A DNA stretch of 64,000 bases, taken from NCBI GenBank assembly GCA_016720145.1, contig JADJXV010000026.1, positions 62,001 to 126,000 on the forward strand. Direction: 5' to 3'. Made by a program: the position numbers and the translations under genes. Below the pieces are notes generated by a model. It searched no databases, had not been told where the DNA came from, and worked only from the letters and a program-made list of their open reading frames with translations. Below, in pieces: positions 34,224 to 43,442 of this stretch (position 1 is its first letter; each line of letters starts with the position of its first letter). The stretch is from Ignavibacteria bacterium (GTDB lineage: Bacteria; Bacteroidota; Ignavibacteria; Kapaibacteriales; UBA961).

Positions 34224-35519
34224 TTAATAACCCGATTGTTCAATACTATCGGTGGGTCGTGTGTATTCAGTTTTTTGTAAAGAATCAACTTTTTCACGTT
34301 TAATGACAACGACTGTTGAATCATCGCTATACATTGCATCGACGCTGAATCTTTGAACTTCTTCAAGTATTTTATAAGCCAATGTCTTAGCATCATCAGC
34401 AAAGTGCAGTTTCAATATATCTGCTAATCGTTGATACCCAAATAAATTCCCGGAGGCATCCTGTGCTTCCAAAATTCCATCGGTAAAGAGAAGTAAAATA
34501 TCACCAAAATTCATGTTTATATTTTCAACACTAAATTTTTGCTCTGGAATAATTCCAAGAATTCCACCGGTGGGATTCAACAATCTTGATTCACCATTTT
34601 GTGCTGAATAATGAAGTGGTGAGCAATGACCTGCATTTGCAAATAATACAAGCCCATTTTTTGAGCTGGTCAGTTCGCAATAAAACAAAGTAACGAATCT
34701 CTCAAAGGGGAAGGTTTCATACAATAACTTGTTCAGATGTGAAATTAATGACGAAATTTTTGTGTGATATCCTACACCCATCCTAATAGCACCGGATACA
34801 AATAGAGCTTGAATTGCTGCGGGAAGACCTTTGCTGGCAGCATCACTGATAACAATACTCACTCGTTCGTTATCTTCCGGTGATTTCAAATAATCAAAAT
34901 AATCCCCACCGACAATATTATCCGGTATAGAGATACCAAAGATACTGTAATCGTAGAAGTTAAGTAGATGATCAGGAAGCAAACCTCTTTGTATTTCAGA
35001 AGCTTTATCCAAGTCTCGCATTAATTTTTCTTGCTCAGCATGTCTTGATAGATTACGTAAAGCCGTCGTTGCGGCACTGCCTATGACACTTAAAATATCA
35101 AAAAAATCTTGATCAAGTTGTAAGCCGTTGAATGCCAAAGCGTAACTGTAATATTTCCCGCTTGCGCGTTTAACGATTTCACCAACACCTGTCGCTGAAT
35201 ATTGGTGGATTCCTTTCTCTCGGAGGAGAGAATCTGTTTCATAATTTATAACAGTTCGACGAGCAGATAATAAAGCAAAAACAGGTTGCTCTGATATCTT
35301 AACAGAATAATTATCGGGTATCTCATCCATTTCACCATATTGGAATTCAAGTCCATAAAAATCATCTGTCTGCGAGAGAGCCCAGACCCTGCCACCGATA
35401 ATATTCAGTTCTTTTCGATCAACGAAGTATCGAACAAGTGCATTTAACAAATCAAGTTCACTTGTAAATTGAACGGAAAACAACTTCTCAACTAATTTGT
35501 ATATTTCTCTCTGTGTCAT
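34224..35519 (-). CDS. SpoIIE/RsbU-type protein serine phosphatase with N-terminal GAF-like domain
   Basis: 431 residues. Residues ~1-165 look like a GAF-type sensor domain (helices around strands such as VFALLSARRTVINY). A short helix with the PP2C linker motif EIQRGLLPD leads into the SpoIIE catalytic domain: metal ligands in VGGDYFDYL and VISDAASKGLPAAI, then ANAGHCSPLHY, NPTGGILGI, LLLFTDGILEAQD and the final DDSTVVVIKR. Such phosphatases dephosphorylate anti-anti-sigma (SpoIIAA/RsbV-type) proteins. Neither an STAS nor an RsbW kinase gene is adjacent. It lies in the same direction as, and 102 bp before, flagellin, hinting at control of motility; that is inference. Confidence 0.88.
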   Translation of the reverse strand: MTQREIYKLVEKLFSVQFTSELDLLNALVRYFVDRKELNIIGGRVWALSQTDDFYGLEFQYGEMDEIPDNYSVKISEQPVFALLSARRTVINYETDSLLREKGIHQYSATGVGEIVKRASGKYYSYALAFNGLQLDQDFFDILSVIGSAATTALRNLSRHAEQEKLMRDLDKASEIQRGLLPDHLLNFYDYSIFGISIPDNIVGGDYFDYLKSPEDNERVSIVISDAASKGLPAAIQALFVSGAIRMGVGYHTKISSLISHLNKLLYETFPFERFVTLFYCELTSSKNGLVLFANAGHCSPLHYSAQNGESRLLNPTGGILGIIPEQKFSVENINMNFGDILLLFTDGILEAQDASGNLFGYQRLADILKLHFADDAKTLAYKILEEVQRFSVDAMYSDDSTVVVIKREKVDSLQKTEYTRPTDSIEQSGY

Positions 35520-35786
35520 TTTGTATTATAACTTATTGATGTAATTAATAGGATGCTTTATCGTTAAAGTTTGTGAAATTTTTGAATAAAAAATCAAAAG
35601 GCATAATTATTGCCAAGAAAACCACGATATTTGCTCTGTGAATTTGCAAAAGGATTACATTGCTTGCTTTTTTTAAGCAATTTACTGCTTTTTATATTGT
35701 AATTTTCAGGAACAATAAATCAATATTCAATTTTTTAATCTGTGTTTATATTATTATTCAACTACACCAGCAATAAGTGAGGCAAT

Positions 35787-36232
35787 ATGAGTAAATCTAT
35801 TATCAAGTATGTACTTTTCCTGACAATCCTTTGTACACTCCTTTCTGCACGATCATTTGCAGCGCAGACCACTTCGCTATTTGCTTTTTCAAAAAAATCA
35901 ATTTCATCACAAACAACCCTTCAACGATTAGATACCGTAGCTTCCATTTCCAGAAAGCAAGCATCAGATTCGTCTATCACTCGAATTAAATCTGTGAAAG
36001 AAACAAAAGATGGCTTGTTGTTGACCGTAGAGCTTGCAGATGATCAGCAAGTACTTATGATCTCAGCATATAATTTACTTGGTAAAAAGTGCTTGATGTT
36101 TATAATGGCGGTGAAAAAGCCGGAACGAGGGAGTTCCCTATAAATACTAATTCAATCCCAAGTGGAATTTATATTTGTGTCGTCCAAGGTGATAATTTTA
36201 GACTTGCTGAAAAATTCTTTGTATCAAAATAA
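35787..36232 (+). pseudogene. Small exported protein with Por sorting tail, frameshifted
   Basis: A signal peptide (KYVLFLTILCTLLSARSFA) and a ~40-residue linker precede a T9SS-type C-terminal strand set: VELADDQQVLMISAYNLLGKK. The frame then runs into KCLMFIM and stops at 36143. Adding one A to the run of five near 36088 gives VLDVYNGGEKAGTREF, PINTNSIPSGIYICVVQ, GDNFRLAEKFFVSK, an excellent sorting-domain end, with a stop at 36230-36232. The restored protein is about 148 residues: essentially signal peptide, linker and sorting tail without a cargo domain. The PorV-like gene starts 14 bp later and is probably cotranscribed. Confidence 0.75.
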
Positions 36233-36245
36233 ATAATAAAAGCTT

Positions 36246-37277
36246 ATGAAATGTTTGCGTCATTTTTGGATGTTTGCATTTTTACTTTTGGGGAATGTTA
36301 ATAGTGCAATTTCACAAGCAACAAGCTCCGGCTTGGCTGAATCTTACCTTCAACGTCCCGTCGGAGCAAGAGCAATAGGATTCGGTGGGGCTTATACGGC
36401 TGTTTCCAACGAACCTAATGGTATGTTTTTTAATCCTGCCTCCTCTGCCTTCCTTTCATCAAGACCTCAATTCTCACTCATGGTTTCCCCGATGCAGTTC
36501 GGACGAAATCAATATGCACTTAGCTATGGACAGTCAATTCAAAGTTGGGGTGTTTCCGCCTCCGTAAACTCCATGCAATCTGCGAAATTTGCAGCTACAA
36601 ATCTAAATGGCGACTATTTAGGAGATTTCTCGAACGAACAATATGATCTCTCTATTGGTGGTTCGTGGAGAAATGACATTTTCTCACTTGGTGCAAGTGC
36701 AAAATACCTCATCAACGCTCTCTCCGGATCGGGTGCAAGTGGCAAGACCTTTGCTTTTGATTTTGGAGCTAAAGTGAATTTTATCGATCTTTTTACTTTT
36801 GGTGCATCTATTCAGAATATTGGTGGAAGAATAGATTGGAATTCAGTCAATGGAAAAGATCTTATTCCTTTTACAATCCGAGCAGGCGTTGCTACAGAAA
36901 TTGGTATTAATCAAGAAGAATATGTAGTGCGCTCTACAGTACGAGGTGAGCCGGAAACCGTCGAATTACCTGCGACTCAGTATCTACTTATTGCTATCGA
37001 TGCTGTCTATAACCAATATGATAAAGTACCTAATATTATCCTTGGTGCAGAGTATTCTCCTTTCGAATTGTTGGCAGTGCGAGGTGGAATGTCTGTATAT
37101 GGAGAGGAATTCAATGTCAATAAATTTATGCCAATGACACAATGGGGTGCGGGATTAACCGTAAAGCCTCTCGTTTCCTCTCTCCCTTTTAGATTCCAAG
37201 TCGATTATGCCGTTGCAGCTGATAATCTTGCCAATGGACAAGTAGGACATCACCTCTCACTAGTAATGGAATTTTAA
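36246..37277 (+). CDS. PorV/PorQ-family outer-membrane protein
   Basis: 343 residues with a signal peptide (HFWMFAFLLLGNVNSAISQ). The N-terminal motif PVGARAIGFGGAYTAVSNEPNGMFFNPA is the signature of the PorV/PorQ (UPF0164) family of 14-stranded FadL-like barrels; many alternating strands follow and the last residue is Phe. PorV acts as shuttle or receptor for substrates leaving the T9SS translocon. Which paralogue this is cannot be told. Placement directly after a bare sorting-tail protein fits a T9SS role. Confidence 0.85.
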   Translation: MKCLRHFWMFAFLLLGNVNSAISQATSSGLAESYLQRPVGARAIGFGGAYTAVSNEPNGMFFNPASSAFLSSRPQFSLMVSPMQFGRNQYALSYGQSIQSWGVSASVNSMQSAKFAATNLNGDYLGDFSNEQYDLSIGGSWRNDIFSLGASAKYLINALSGSGASGKTFAFDFGAKVNFIDLFTFGASIQNIGGRIDWNSVNGKDLIPFTIRAGVATEIGINQEEYVVRSTVRGEPETVELPATQYLLIAIDAVYNQYDKVPNIILGAEYSPFELLAVRGGMSVYGEEFNVNKFMPMTQWGAGLTVKPLVSSLPFRFQVDYAVAADNLANGQVGHHLSLVMEF

Positions 37278-37305
37278 ATCCTCTCAATCCACGCCAACGT
37301 TTTCT

Positions 37306-38454
37306 ATGCTAGATTCTCCCCGTAAAAAAATCGTTATCATCGGTCCGGCTCATCCCTACCGAGGCGGTAATGCTATGTTTATACAATACTTATGCAATGC
37401 ACTCTCTGCCAAATTTGACGTACGTCTCATTAATTATTCCTTACTGTATCCTTCGTTTCTTTTTCCCGGCACATCGCAATTTGACCAAAGTGAAAAAGTT
37501 ATTCAGGGCTTCCCAAATCAACGTCTAATAAATTCCATAAATCCAATCTCTTGGTTAAACACCGCTCGGATGATCAAACGCGAGAATGCCGATTTGGTCG
37601 TTTTTGACTGGTGGAATCCCTTCTTTGGAGCGTGTCATTGGGCAATATCTAAGCTACTGCAAAAGAAATATCATGGTAAAATCCTCTTTATTACCGAGAA
37701 TTTTATATCCCACGAAGCCCGATTTGTAGATTCATTTCTCACAAAATTAGGACTTCGATATGCCAATAAATTCCTCGCACTATCTGCTAAAGTAGAACAA
37801 GACCTAAAGGGTATTGCACACGGACGTCCCATTTACAGATCCGAACTTCCCATGTTCGATTATTCACTTACACCGTTTGATTCTGAAAAAGAAAGGTTGG
37901 AATTGGGATTTACAAAGGAAGATAATGTACTGATGTTTTTTGGGTATGTTCGTAAATACAAAGGACTTGATATACTTCTTCACGCTTTTCCTCGTATCCT
38001 CGAATCACTTCCGAACGCCAAACTGCTTGTCGTTGGTGAATTCTACGACAACCCTGAAATCTATACCAATATCGTGAAGCAAAATGGCACGGCCGACCTC
38101 GTGAAGTTTGTTAATCAATTCGTTCCAAACGAAGAAGTAGGTAAATACTTCGCCGCAGCTGACGTAATGGTACAGCCTTACCGGAGTGCTACACAAAGCG
38201 GAATTCTCAATGTTGCATACAGCTTCGGTGTGCCGGCAGTTGTCACCCGCGTCGGCGGTCTGGAGGAATATGTCACCGACGGAGTCACCGGTATTGTCTC
38301 AGCACCTGAATCTCCCGAAGAACTTGCGAAAGCTGTTGTACGTTTTTATTCCCTCCACACTTCTATCGATTTTTCATCTAATATTCGCGATCGTGTATCA
38401 CAAAGCGCATTTCAAGGAATTACAGATGTATTCGACCAAATACTATCTGAATGA
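37306..38454 (+). CDS. Glycosyltransferase family 4-like protein
   Basis: 382 residues, GT-B fold. N-terminal IVIIGPAHPYRGGNAMF is the glycine-rich loop of the acceptor domain; the C-terminal domain has VLMFFGYVRKYKGLDILLHAF, KLLVVGEF, and the donor-binding stretch QPYRSATQSGILNVAYSFGVPAVVTRVGGLEEYV. GT4 enzymes transfer sugars from nucleotide donors to lipid or glycan acceptors, typically in cell-surface polysaccharide or lipid glycosylation. It is cytoplasmic, at most peripheral to the membrane. It starts 28 bp after the PorV-like gene in the same direction, so coexpression is likely, though a mechanistic link is not evident. Confidence 0.88.
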   Translation: MLDSPRKKIVIIGPAHPYRGGNAMFIQYLCNALSAKFDVRLINYSLLYPSFLFPGTSQFDQSEKVIQGFPNQRLINSINPISWLNTARMIKRENADLVVFDWWNPFFGACHWAISKLLQKKYHGKILFITENFISHEARFVDSFLTKLGLRYANKFLALSAKVEQDLKGIAHGRPIYRSELPMFDYSLTPFDSEKERLELGFTKEDNVLMFFGYVRKYKGLDILLHAFPRILESLPNAKLLVVGEFYDNPEIYTNIVKQNGTADLVKFVNQFVPNEEVGKYFAAADVMVQPYRSATQSGILNVAYSFGVPAVVTRVGGLEEYVTDGVTGIVSAPESPEELAKAVVRFYSLHTSIDFSSNIRDRVSQSAFQGITDVFDQILSE

Positions 38455-38671
38455 ATTATTCGCGTGATTTTGACTAAACTACCTGCAATTTATAGCGGCC
38501 AAATCCACGTCCAATCTTTCGAGAGATTTCATTCACAACACCAAACTCTCAACGATCGGTGACTTTATAATCGTGTTGAGAGAGCAGAACCTGAACACAA
38601 AAAAATATCTGTATTTTTGCAGAATAATACACTCAATACTTCTGTTTCTTACCCATAATTGAAGATAACTT

Positions 38672-40330
38672 ATGCGCACAGTACGTTCGCCGAGAGGCAC
38701 TACCCTGACTTGTAAAAACTGGCAAATTGAAGCCGCGTATCGAATGATTCAAAACAACTTAGACCCAGATAATGCTGAAAAACCCGATCAGCTTATTGTC
38801 TATGGTGGTCTAGGGAAAGCTGCTCGTAATTGGGAATGTTTTGAGGCAATTCTCGATTCACTGCGTTCGATGGATGAAACCGAGACCCTGCTCGTGCAAT
38901 CGGGAAAGCCGGTGGGAATTGTGCGCACACATGAGCACGCTCCACGGGTAATTATTGCGAATTCAAACTTAGTAGGTAAGTGGGCAACCTGGGAAGAATT
39001 CAGACGCTTAGATGCTCTCGGACTCATGATGTACGGACAAATGACTGCCGGAAGTTGGATCTATATTGGAACGCAAGGAATACTCCAGGGTACTTACGAG
39101 ACCTTTGCCGAATGCGCACGTCAGCATTTTGGAGGCACATTGAACGGACGTTTTGTGCTCACAGCAGGTTTGGGCGGTATGGGCGGCGCACAGCCACTGG
39201 CAGCTACTTTCTGCGGTGCAGCTTGCTTATGTGTTGAAATTGACGAAACAAGGATAGATAAGCGAATTCATGACGGATATTGTGATATCAAATGCTCAAA
39301 TTTAGACGAAGCGCTCGCACTCATTACTGAGCATTGTACGAATAAAACGCCAATATCCATTGGGCTTATCGGAAATGCTGCAGAAGTATTACCTGAGCTC
39401 GTCCGTAGAAATATCCTTCCTGATGTCGTCACCGACCAAACAGCAGCACATGACCCGTTAAACGGGTATTTTCCAAACGGTATGACCAAAGCAGCAGCTG
39501 ATGTATTACGAATCGAAAATCCAGCTGAATATTTGGAGCGAACCTATCGCTCGATAGCCGACCATGTACGGGCGATGCTCGAATTCCAAAAGCGTGGGGC
39601 AGTTGTGTTTGATTATGGGAATAATCTACGTGGTGTAGCCCGAGATTCAGGCGGCGTGGCTAATGCTTTTGATTTTCAAGGATTTGTACCAGCATATATT
39701 CGTCCGCTTTTTTGCGACGGCAGTGGACCTTTCCGCTGGGTGGCACTCTCCGGCGACCCTAATGATATTCATGTGACAGATCGTGCAATCATGGAACTAT
39801 TCCCTGATAATGAAAATCTGCACCGTTGGATTACAAAAGCACAAAAACATGTCGGTTGGCAAGGTCTTCCTGCGCGTATCTGCTGGCTCAAATACGGCGA
39901 ACGCGCCAAAGCAGGGAAGATGTTTAATGATTTAGTACGTGATGGGAAAGTATCGGCACCGATTGTCATCGGGCGCGATCACCTCGATTGCGGTTCAGTT
40001 GCCTCTCCCTTCCGTGAAACCGAAGCAATGAAGGATGGCTCGGACGCAATTGCCGACTGGGTGTATCTAAATTTCGCATTAAATGCAATTGGTGGAGCAA
40101 GTTGGGTGTCGCTTCATCATGGTGGAGGTGTCGGTATGGGGCTGTCTCTACATGCAGGCATGGTAGTCGTAGCAGATGGTACATCCGATGCAGAAGCACG
40201 ACTGGGTAGAGTACTCACTTACGACCCAATGATGGGAATTTTACGACATGCAGATGCTGGATACGAACGAGCGCAGGACAATGCAGAGAAATTTGGCATA
40301 AAAATACCACTTACAAAAAGTAACCGTTAA
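38672..40330 (+). CDS. hutU: Urocanate hydratase
   Basis: 552 residues, full length for urocanase. Family stretches include YGGLGKAARNWECFE, VGIVRTHEHAPRVIIANSNL, TAGSWIYIGTQGILQGTYET, LTAGLGGMGGAQPLA, DQTAAHDPLNGY, VFDYGNNLR and the final SLHHGGGVGMGLSLHAGMVVVADG. It binds NAD+ tightly and hydrates urocanate to imidazolone propionate in histidine degradation, in the cytoplasm. No hutH, hutI or hutG is next to it, so the pathway genes are scattered. A TATTTTTG box (38612-38619) is at a plausible distance for a Bacteroidota-type -7 element, but no -33 box was found. Confidence 0.95.
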   Translation: MRTVRSPRGTTLTCKNWQIEAAYRMIQNNLDPDNAEKPDQLIVYGGLGKAARNWECFEAILDSLRSMDETETLLVQSGKPVGIVRTHEHAPRVIIANSNLVGKWATWEEFRRLDALGLMMYGQMTAGSWIYIGTQGILQGTYETFAECARQHFGGTLNGRFVLTAGLGGMGGAQPLAATFCGAACLCVEIDETRIDKRIHDGYCDIKCSNLDEALALITEHCTNKTPISIGLIGNAAEVLPELVRRNILPDVVTDQTAAHDPLNGYFPNGMTKAAADVLRIENPAEYLERTYRSIADHVRAMLEFQKRGAVVFDYGNNLRGVARDSGGVANAFDFQGFVPAYIRPLFCDGSGPFRWVALSGDPNDIHVTDRAIMELFPDNENLHRWITKAQKHVGWQGLPARICWLKYGERAKAGKMFNDLVRDGKVSAPIVIGRDHLDCGSVASPFRETEAMKDGSDAIADWVYLNFALNAIGGASWVSLHHGGGVGMGLSLHAGMVVVADGTSDAEARLGRVLTYDPMMGILRHADAGYERAQDNAEKFGIKIPLTKSNR

Positions 40331-40696
40331 CGATTGTTAAATAAATGACAGGGTGTCATCGATGGCAGGACGAATTGCTTAATTTTACTGTCACTGAAGA
40401 TGAGATGTCAGAAAAAATATATGAGGAAGTGTATGTAACCAATTAAATACCGTGTGTGTCTTCTGCTAAAGTTAGTGAATCGCAAATCCCCCAACTCGCA
40501 TAAAAATTCATGATTGTTTGATACTTTGCTTAATCAGTTTAATGTACTTTAGGAGAAATTCTTTGTCATTTGCTGTGAACGAGCAGAAACTTTGGTTTTT
40601 TGTATCAACTTTTATAGGATTCACATGCAAACGAGCAGTCGCAAACACTCCAGTATTAATAATTTTGGTCAATTACCTTTCTACAAGGAGTATAGT
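40331..40696. other. Gene-free spacer before the ECF sigma gene
   Basis: Contains a small perfect hairpin (ATGACA-GGG-TGTCAT, 40345-40359) 14 bp after the urocanase stop, without a T tract, and otherwise nothing recognisable. Small open frames here show no coding character. Confidence 0.4.
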
Positions 40697-41254
40697 ATGG
40701 AATTAGCAATGCAAATTGAGCATCTCTTTCGGACTGACCGCAAGAAGTTTTTAGGTTTTATCCGCCAACGTGTGCGTAGTAATGAAGAAGCAGAAGATAT
40801 CTTGCAAGATGTTTTCACAAATGTGCTCGCAGCTTCATCGACCGTCCAAAAGCCAATCGAAAATCTCGCTTCATGGGTCTTTACTTCTGTACGTAACAGA
40901 ATTATTGACTCTTACCGAAAAAAACGTGCTGAGAGCTTTTCAGACATGCAGACCCAAAGTCAAATCGACGACGGTATGGATTCGTTTGAAAATTTTATTG
41001 GTGATTTAACACATAATCCTGAAACAGAACTTATCAGTAAGACTATATGGGAGTCAGTGTTAGATGGATTATCGGAGCTTCCTGCCGAGCAACGCGAAGT
41101 TTTTATTAAAAATGAATTTGAAGGTGTTTCGTTTAGAGAGATGTCCGAAGAGACGGGCGTAAATATCAACACGCTTTTAGCCCGAAAACGCTACGCAGTA
41201 TTACATCTGCGAAAGCATCTCAAGGAATTATATAATTCCCTGTATGTGAACTAA
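40697..41254 (+). CDS. ECF-type RNA polymerase sigma factor
   Basis: 185 residues from the ATG at 40697, chosen because AAGGAG lies six bases upstream; an in-frame start at 40592 would add 35 unlikely residues. Region 2 is clear (FLGFIRQRVRSNEEAEDILQDVF, SWVFTSVRNRIIDSYRKKR) and region 4 carries the helix-turn-helix (LSELPAEQREVFIKNEFEGVSFREMSEETGVNINTLLARKRYA). It directs core polymerase to a dedicated promoter set. No conventional anti-sigma gene follows; the next gene, 11 bp on, encodes a membrane protein that might take that role. Confidence 0.9.
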   Translation: MELAMQIEHLFRTDRKKFLGFIRQRVRSNEEAEDILQDVFTNVLAASSTVQKPIENLASWVFTSVRNRIIDSYRKKRAESFSDMQTQSQIDDGMDSFENFIGDLTHNPETELISKTIWESVLDGLSELPAEQREVFIKNEFEGVSFREMSEETGVNINTLLARKRYAVLHLRKHLKELYNSLYVN

Positions 41255-41265
41255 CATCTCCGACT

Positions 41266-41709
41266 ATGTCGAAACAACTGGCAACCATCGCAGTCCGCTC
41301 AATCTTATACATATTCTCGATTGGCGGACTGCTTAGTTTTATATCCATCCTTGTCTGGTACTGCTGGAATTACTTCCACAATCATTATAACCTCACCGAA
41401 ATATCCTATTTAGAAGCAATCGGCGTCGTCGCCATCGGATATGTTGGCTATTCAGCCATTAATTTTGCCTGCGAAATCCCCTCCACGAGTTCAAATGCCT
41501 GGCATAGCGCCTTCACTCAAAAAGAACCACCTCAAAAAGTAACCCAAACATCAGCTGACCCCACTTGTAAAGTGCCCCGCCATGCCGAACAGCTCTCAGC
41601 CGCAGAAAAAGAAATTCTTCGCGAAAAAATTGCCCGTTGCTGCGGTGGCGATACATGTCAAAATGAATCCGAAACGGTAAGCAAAGAATACGCCGATGCC
41701 TCTCGGTGA
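41266..41709 (+). CDS. Membrane protein with Cys-rich tail next to sigma factor
   Basis: 147 residues. Two hydrophobic segments (ILYIFSIGGLLSFISILVWYCW and YLEAIGVVAIGYVGYSAI) form a hairpin in the inner membrane. The rest is soluble: a Pro/Thr-rich linker, then EKEILREKIARCCGGDTCQN with three cysteines that could bind metal or form disulfides. No family recognised. It is 11 bp after the sigma gene and overlaps the open frame of the following VWA-OmpA gene. Since sigma factors of this class are often paired with membrane regulators, an anti-sigma or sensor role is a hypothesis, with no sequence match to known anti-sigma domains. Confidence 0.6.
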   Translation: MSKQLATIAVRSILYIFSIGGLLSFISILVWYCWNYFHNHYNLTEISYLEAIGVVAIGYVGYSAINFACEIPSTSSNAWHSAFTQKEPPQKVTQTSADPTCKVPRHAEQLSAAEKEILREKIARCCGGDTCQNESETVSKEYADASR

Positions 41710-41798
41710 TACGCCGGTCGTTCTTCCTGAAAACATTAGCTTTCTTTATTTATCGAAACTTGCCGCTTAACTTAACTGCCCATTATTTTCTGTACTTT

Positions 41799-43235
41799 AT
41801 GCCCATACATTCTGCCGCGTTTTGCCGAAAACTCAGCTTTCAACTGTTTGCAATTTTTCTCACCGTTTTTGTGCTGACATCGTGCAGCTCTACTGCTCCC
41901 CGCGCGAAAGACTTTGATTTATCAAAAGATACACGTCCTCTGAATGAACGGAAAACACTTGTCCTCTCAAGCACAAAGCCCATCACCGAAGCCGACCCGA
42001 ATATCCTCAATTTTGAAATTCAACGCATCGAAACCAATAATTATCCCAAAGAAATCCGCGCCATTGCTCGCGTCTATGACTCCACCGGTAATATTATCAC
42101 CAATCTCGCTCCGCCATACTGCGAAGACTTGAGATATTGGGGGGCAATTAAAGAAAAACTCGGGAAGCAAACCGTTGGTATTGATAAGTTTACAGTACGT
42201 GAATTTGGCGATAAAGACTCAATTCCCTATAATGTGATGCTTACCATCGACTACTCCGGCTCGATGAGCGGCGTGCTCGATGCGATTACCGAAGGCACCG
42301 AACTCTTCATCTCCCTCAAGCAGCCGCAAGATCGCATCGGAATAGCAACATTTAATAAAGAATATACCCTCAAAGTGCCGCTCTGGGACGATAAGTCCAT
42401 GATTCTCTCTACGTTCCGTTCGTCAGCAAGCAAAGGGTTCGGGATGTATTCGGCGATGAATGATGCCGTGATGAAGTCGATGAAGCAATTCGTGGATGTC
42501 CCTGAAACCTCTCCGAAAGTAATTGTGCTTTTTTCTGATGGCGAAGATAATTTTTCGACTGTTCGCACAAAGGCGATCCTTGACTCTGCTAAGAAAAACA
42601 ATATCCATATTTTCACCGTCGGATTTGGATATGTAAACGAAGCTCCTTTACGGATTTTGTCGGATTATTCGGGGGGGAAGTTCTACAAAGCATATTCAAA
42701 ACAAGAACTAATCAATGTCTTTCTTGATATTTATCGGAGCTTGAGAAATTACTATCTGATATCCTATAAGCCGCCTGAATATTACGGAATGCACTATATT
42801 ACGTCAGAACTCACGATCCCTAATCGCTCTACTTCATTGATTGCAAAAGGTGAATACGATTCAGCACTCTTAGGTCCCGGAGTAGATGTTGGTGATATTT
42901 TTACCGGTGCTAGAATTATTTTTGACTATAACTCTTCTGTACTCAAGCCTGAGTCGATGCAGACGTTTGATGAGCTGACCGAACTTATGCAGAGATATCC
43001 ACGCTTATGGCTTGAAATACAAGGGCATACTGACAACATTGGAACCGAAGAATTCAATCAAAAGCTTTCCGAAGCCCGAGCTACAAGCGTAATGGATGAG
43101 CTTTTGAAGCGAGGTATCGAACCCAAACGCCTTCGGACCCACGGGTTTGGTTATTCATCGCCTCTTGTGCCAAATGATTCAGATGAAAATCGAGCATTGA
43201 ACAGACGGACTCAATTTGTGGTTCTAAGGAAATAG
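41799..43235 (+). CDS. VWA-OmpA lipoprotein
   Basis: 478 residues from ATG 41799, which gives a lipoprotein signal (FQLFAIFLTVFVLTSCSS, lipobox LTSC); the frame opens earlier at 41706 but that start yields no sensible signal. A beta domain (~residues 45-145) precedes a von Willebrand A domain whose MIDAS motif is intact (LTIDYSGSMSGV, then FSDGEDNFST). The C-terminal ~110 residues are an OmpA-like peptidoglycan-binding domain (IIFDYNSSVLKPES, QGHTDNIGTEEFNQKLSEAR, RRTQFVVLRK). It is anchored in the outer membrane or periplasm and tethered to the cell wall. Last gene of the sigma-led block; terminator at 43254. Confidence 0.9.
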   Translation: MPIHSAAFCRKLSFQLFAIFLTVFVLTSCSSTAPRAKDFDLSKDTRPLNERKTLVLSSTKPITEADPNILNFEIQRIETNNYPKEIRAIARVYDSTGNIITNLAPPYCEDLRYWGAIKEKLGKQTVGIDKFTVREFGDKDSIPYNVMLTIDYSGSMSGVLDAITEGTELFISLKQPQDRIGIATFNKEYTLKVPLWDDKSMILSTFRSSASKGFGMYSAMNDAVMKSMKQFVDVPETSPKVIVLFSDGEDNFSTVRTKAILDSAKKNNIHIFTVGFGYVNEAPLRILSDYSGGKFYKAYSKQELINVFLDIYRSLRNYYLISYKPPEYYGMHYITSELTIPNRSTSLIAKGEYDSALLGPGVDVGDIFTGARIIFDYNSSVLKPESMQTFDELTELMQRYPRLWLEIQGHTDNIGTEEFNQKLSEARATSVMDELLKRGIEPKRLRTHGFGYSSPLVPNDSDENRALNRRTQFVVLRK

Positions 43236-43253
43236 ATTTTAATATCTTTATTT

Positions 43254-43279
43254 AAAAGGCATTCGTAAGAATGCCTTTT
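43254..43279 (+). terminator. Rho-independent terminator after the VWA-OmpA gene
   Basis: An 11-bp perfect stem (AAAAGGCATTC / GAATGCCTTTT) with a GTAA tetraloop, 19 bp past the stop codon. Confidence 0.9.
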
Positions 43280-43442
43280 GTTGTTTCATACCGGTGGGTT
43301 TCATTCAGAATACAAGATGGTTGAGGTCTATGTCGTGTTGAATAAAAATTAAAATACTCAACTTGTTAGCCGTAACGACTCGTCGATTATATTAAAAGAC
43401 TTAATTTTGGCGACTTTTCAATGTAAATCTTCAATTTATAAA

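Noticed and set aside
40345..40359. Short hairpin after urocanase as a terminator
   Set aside because: The six-bp stem has no T tract; too weak to call.
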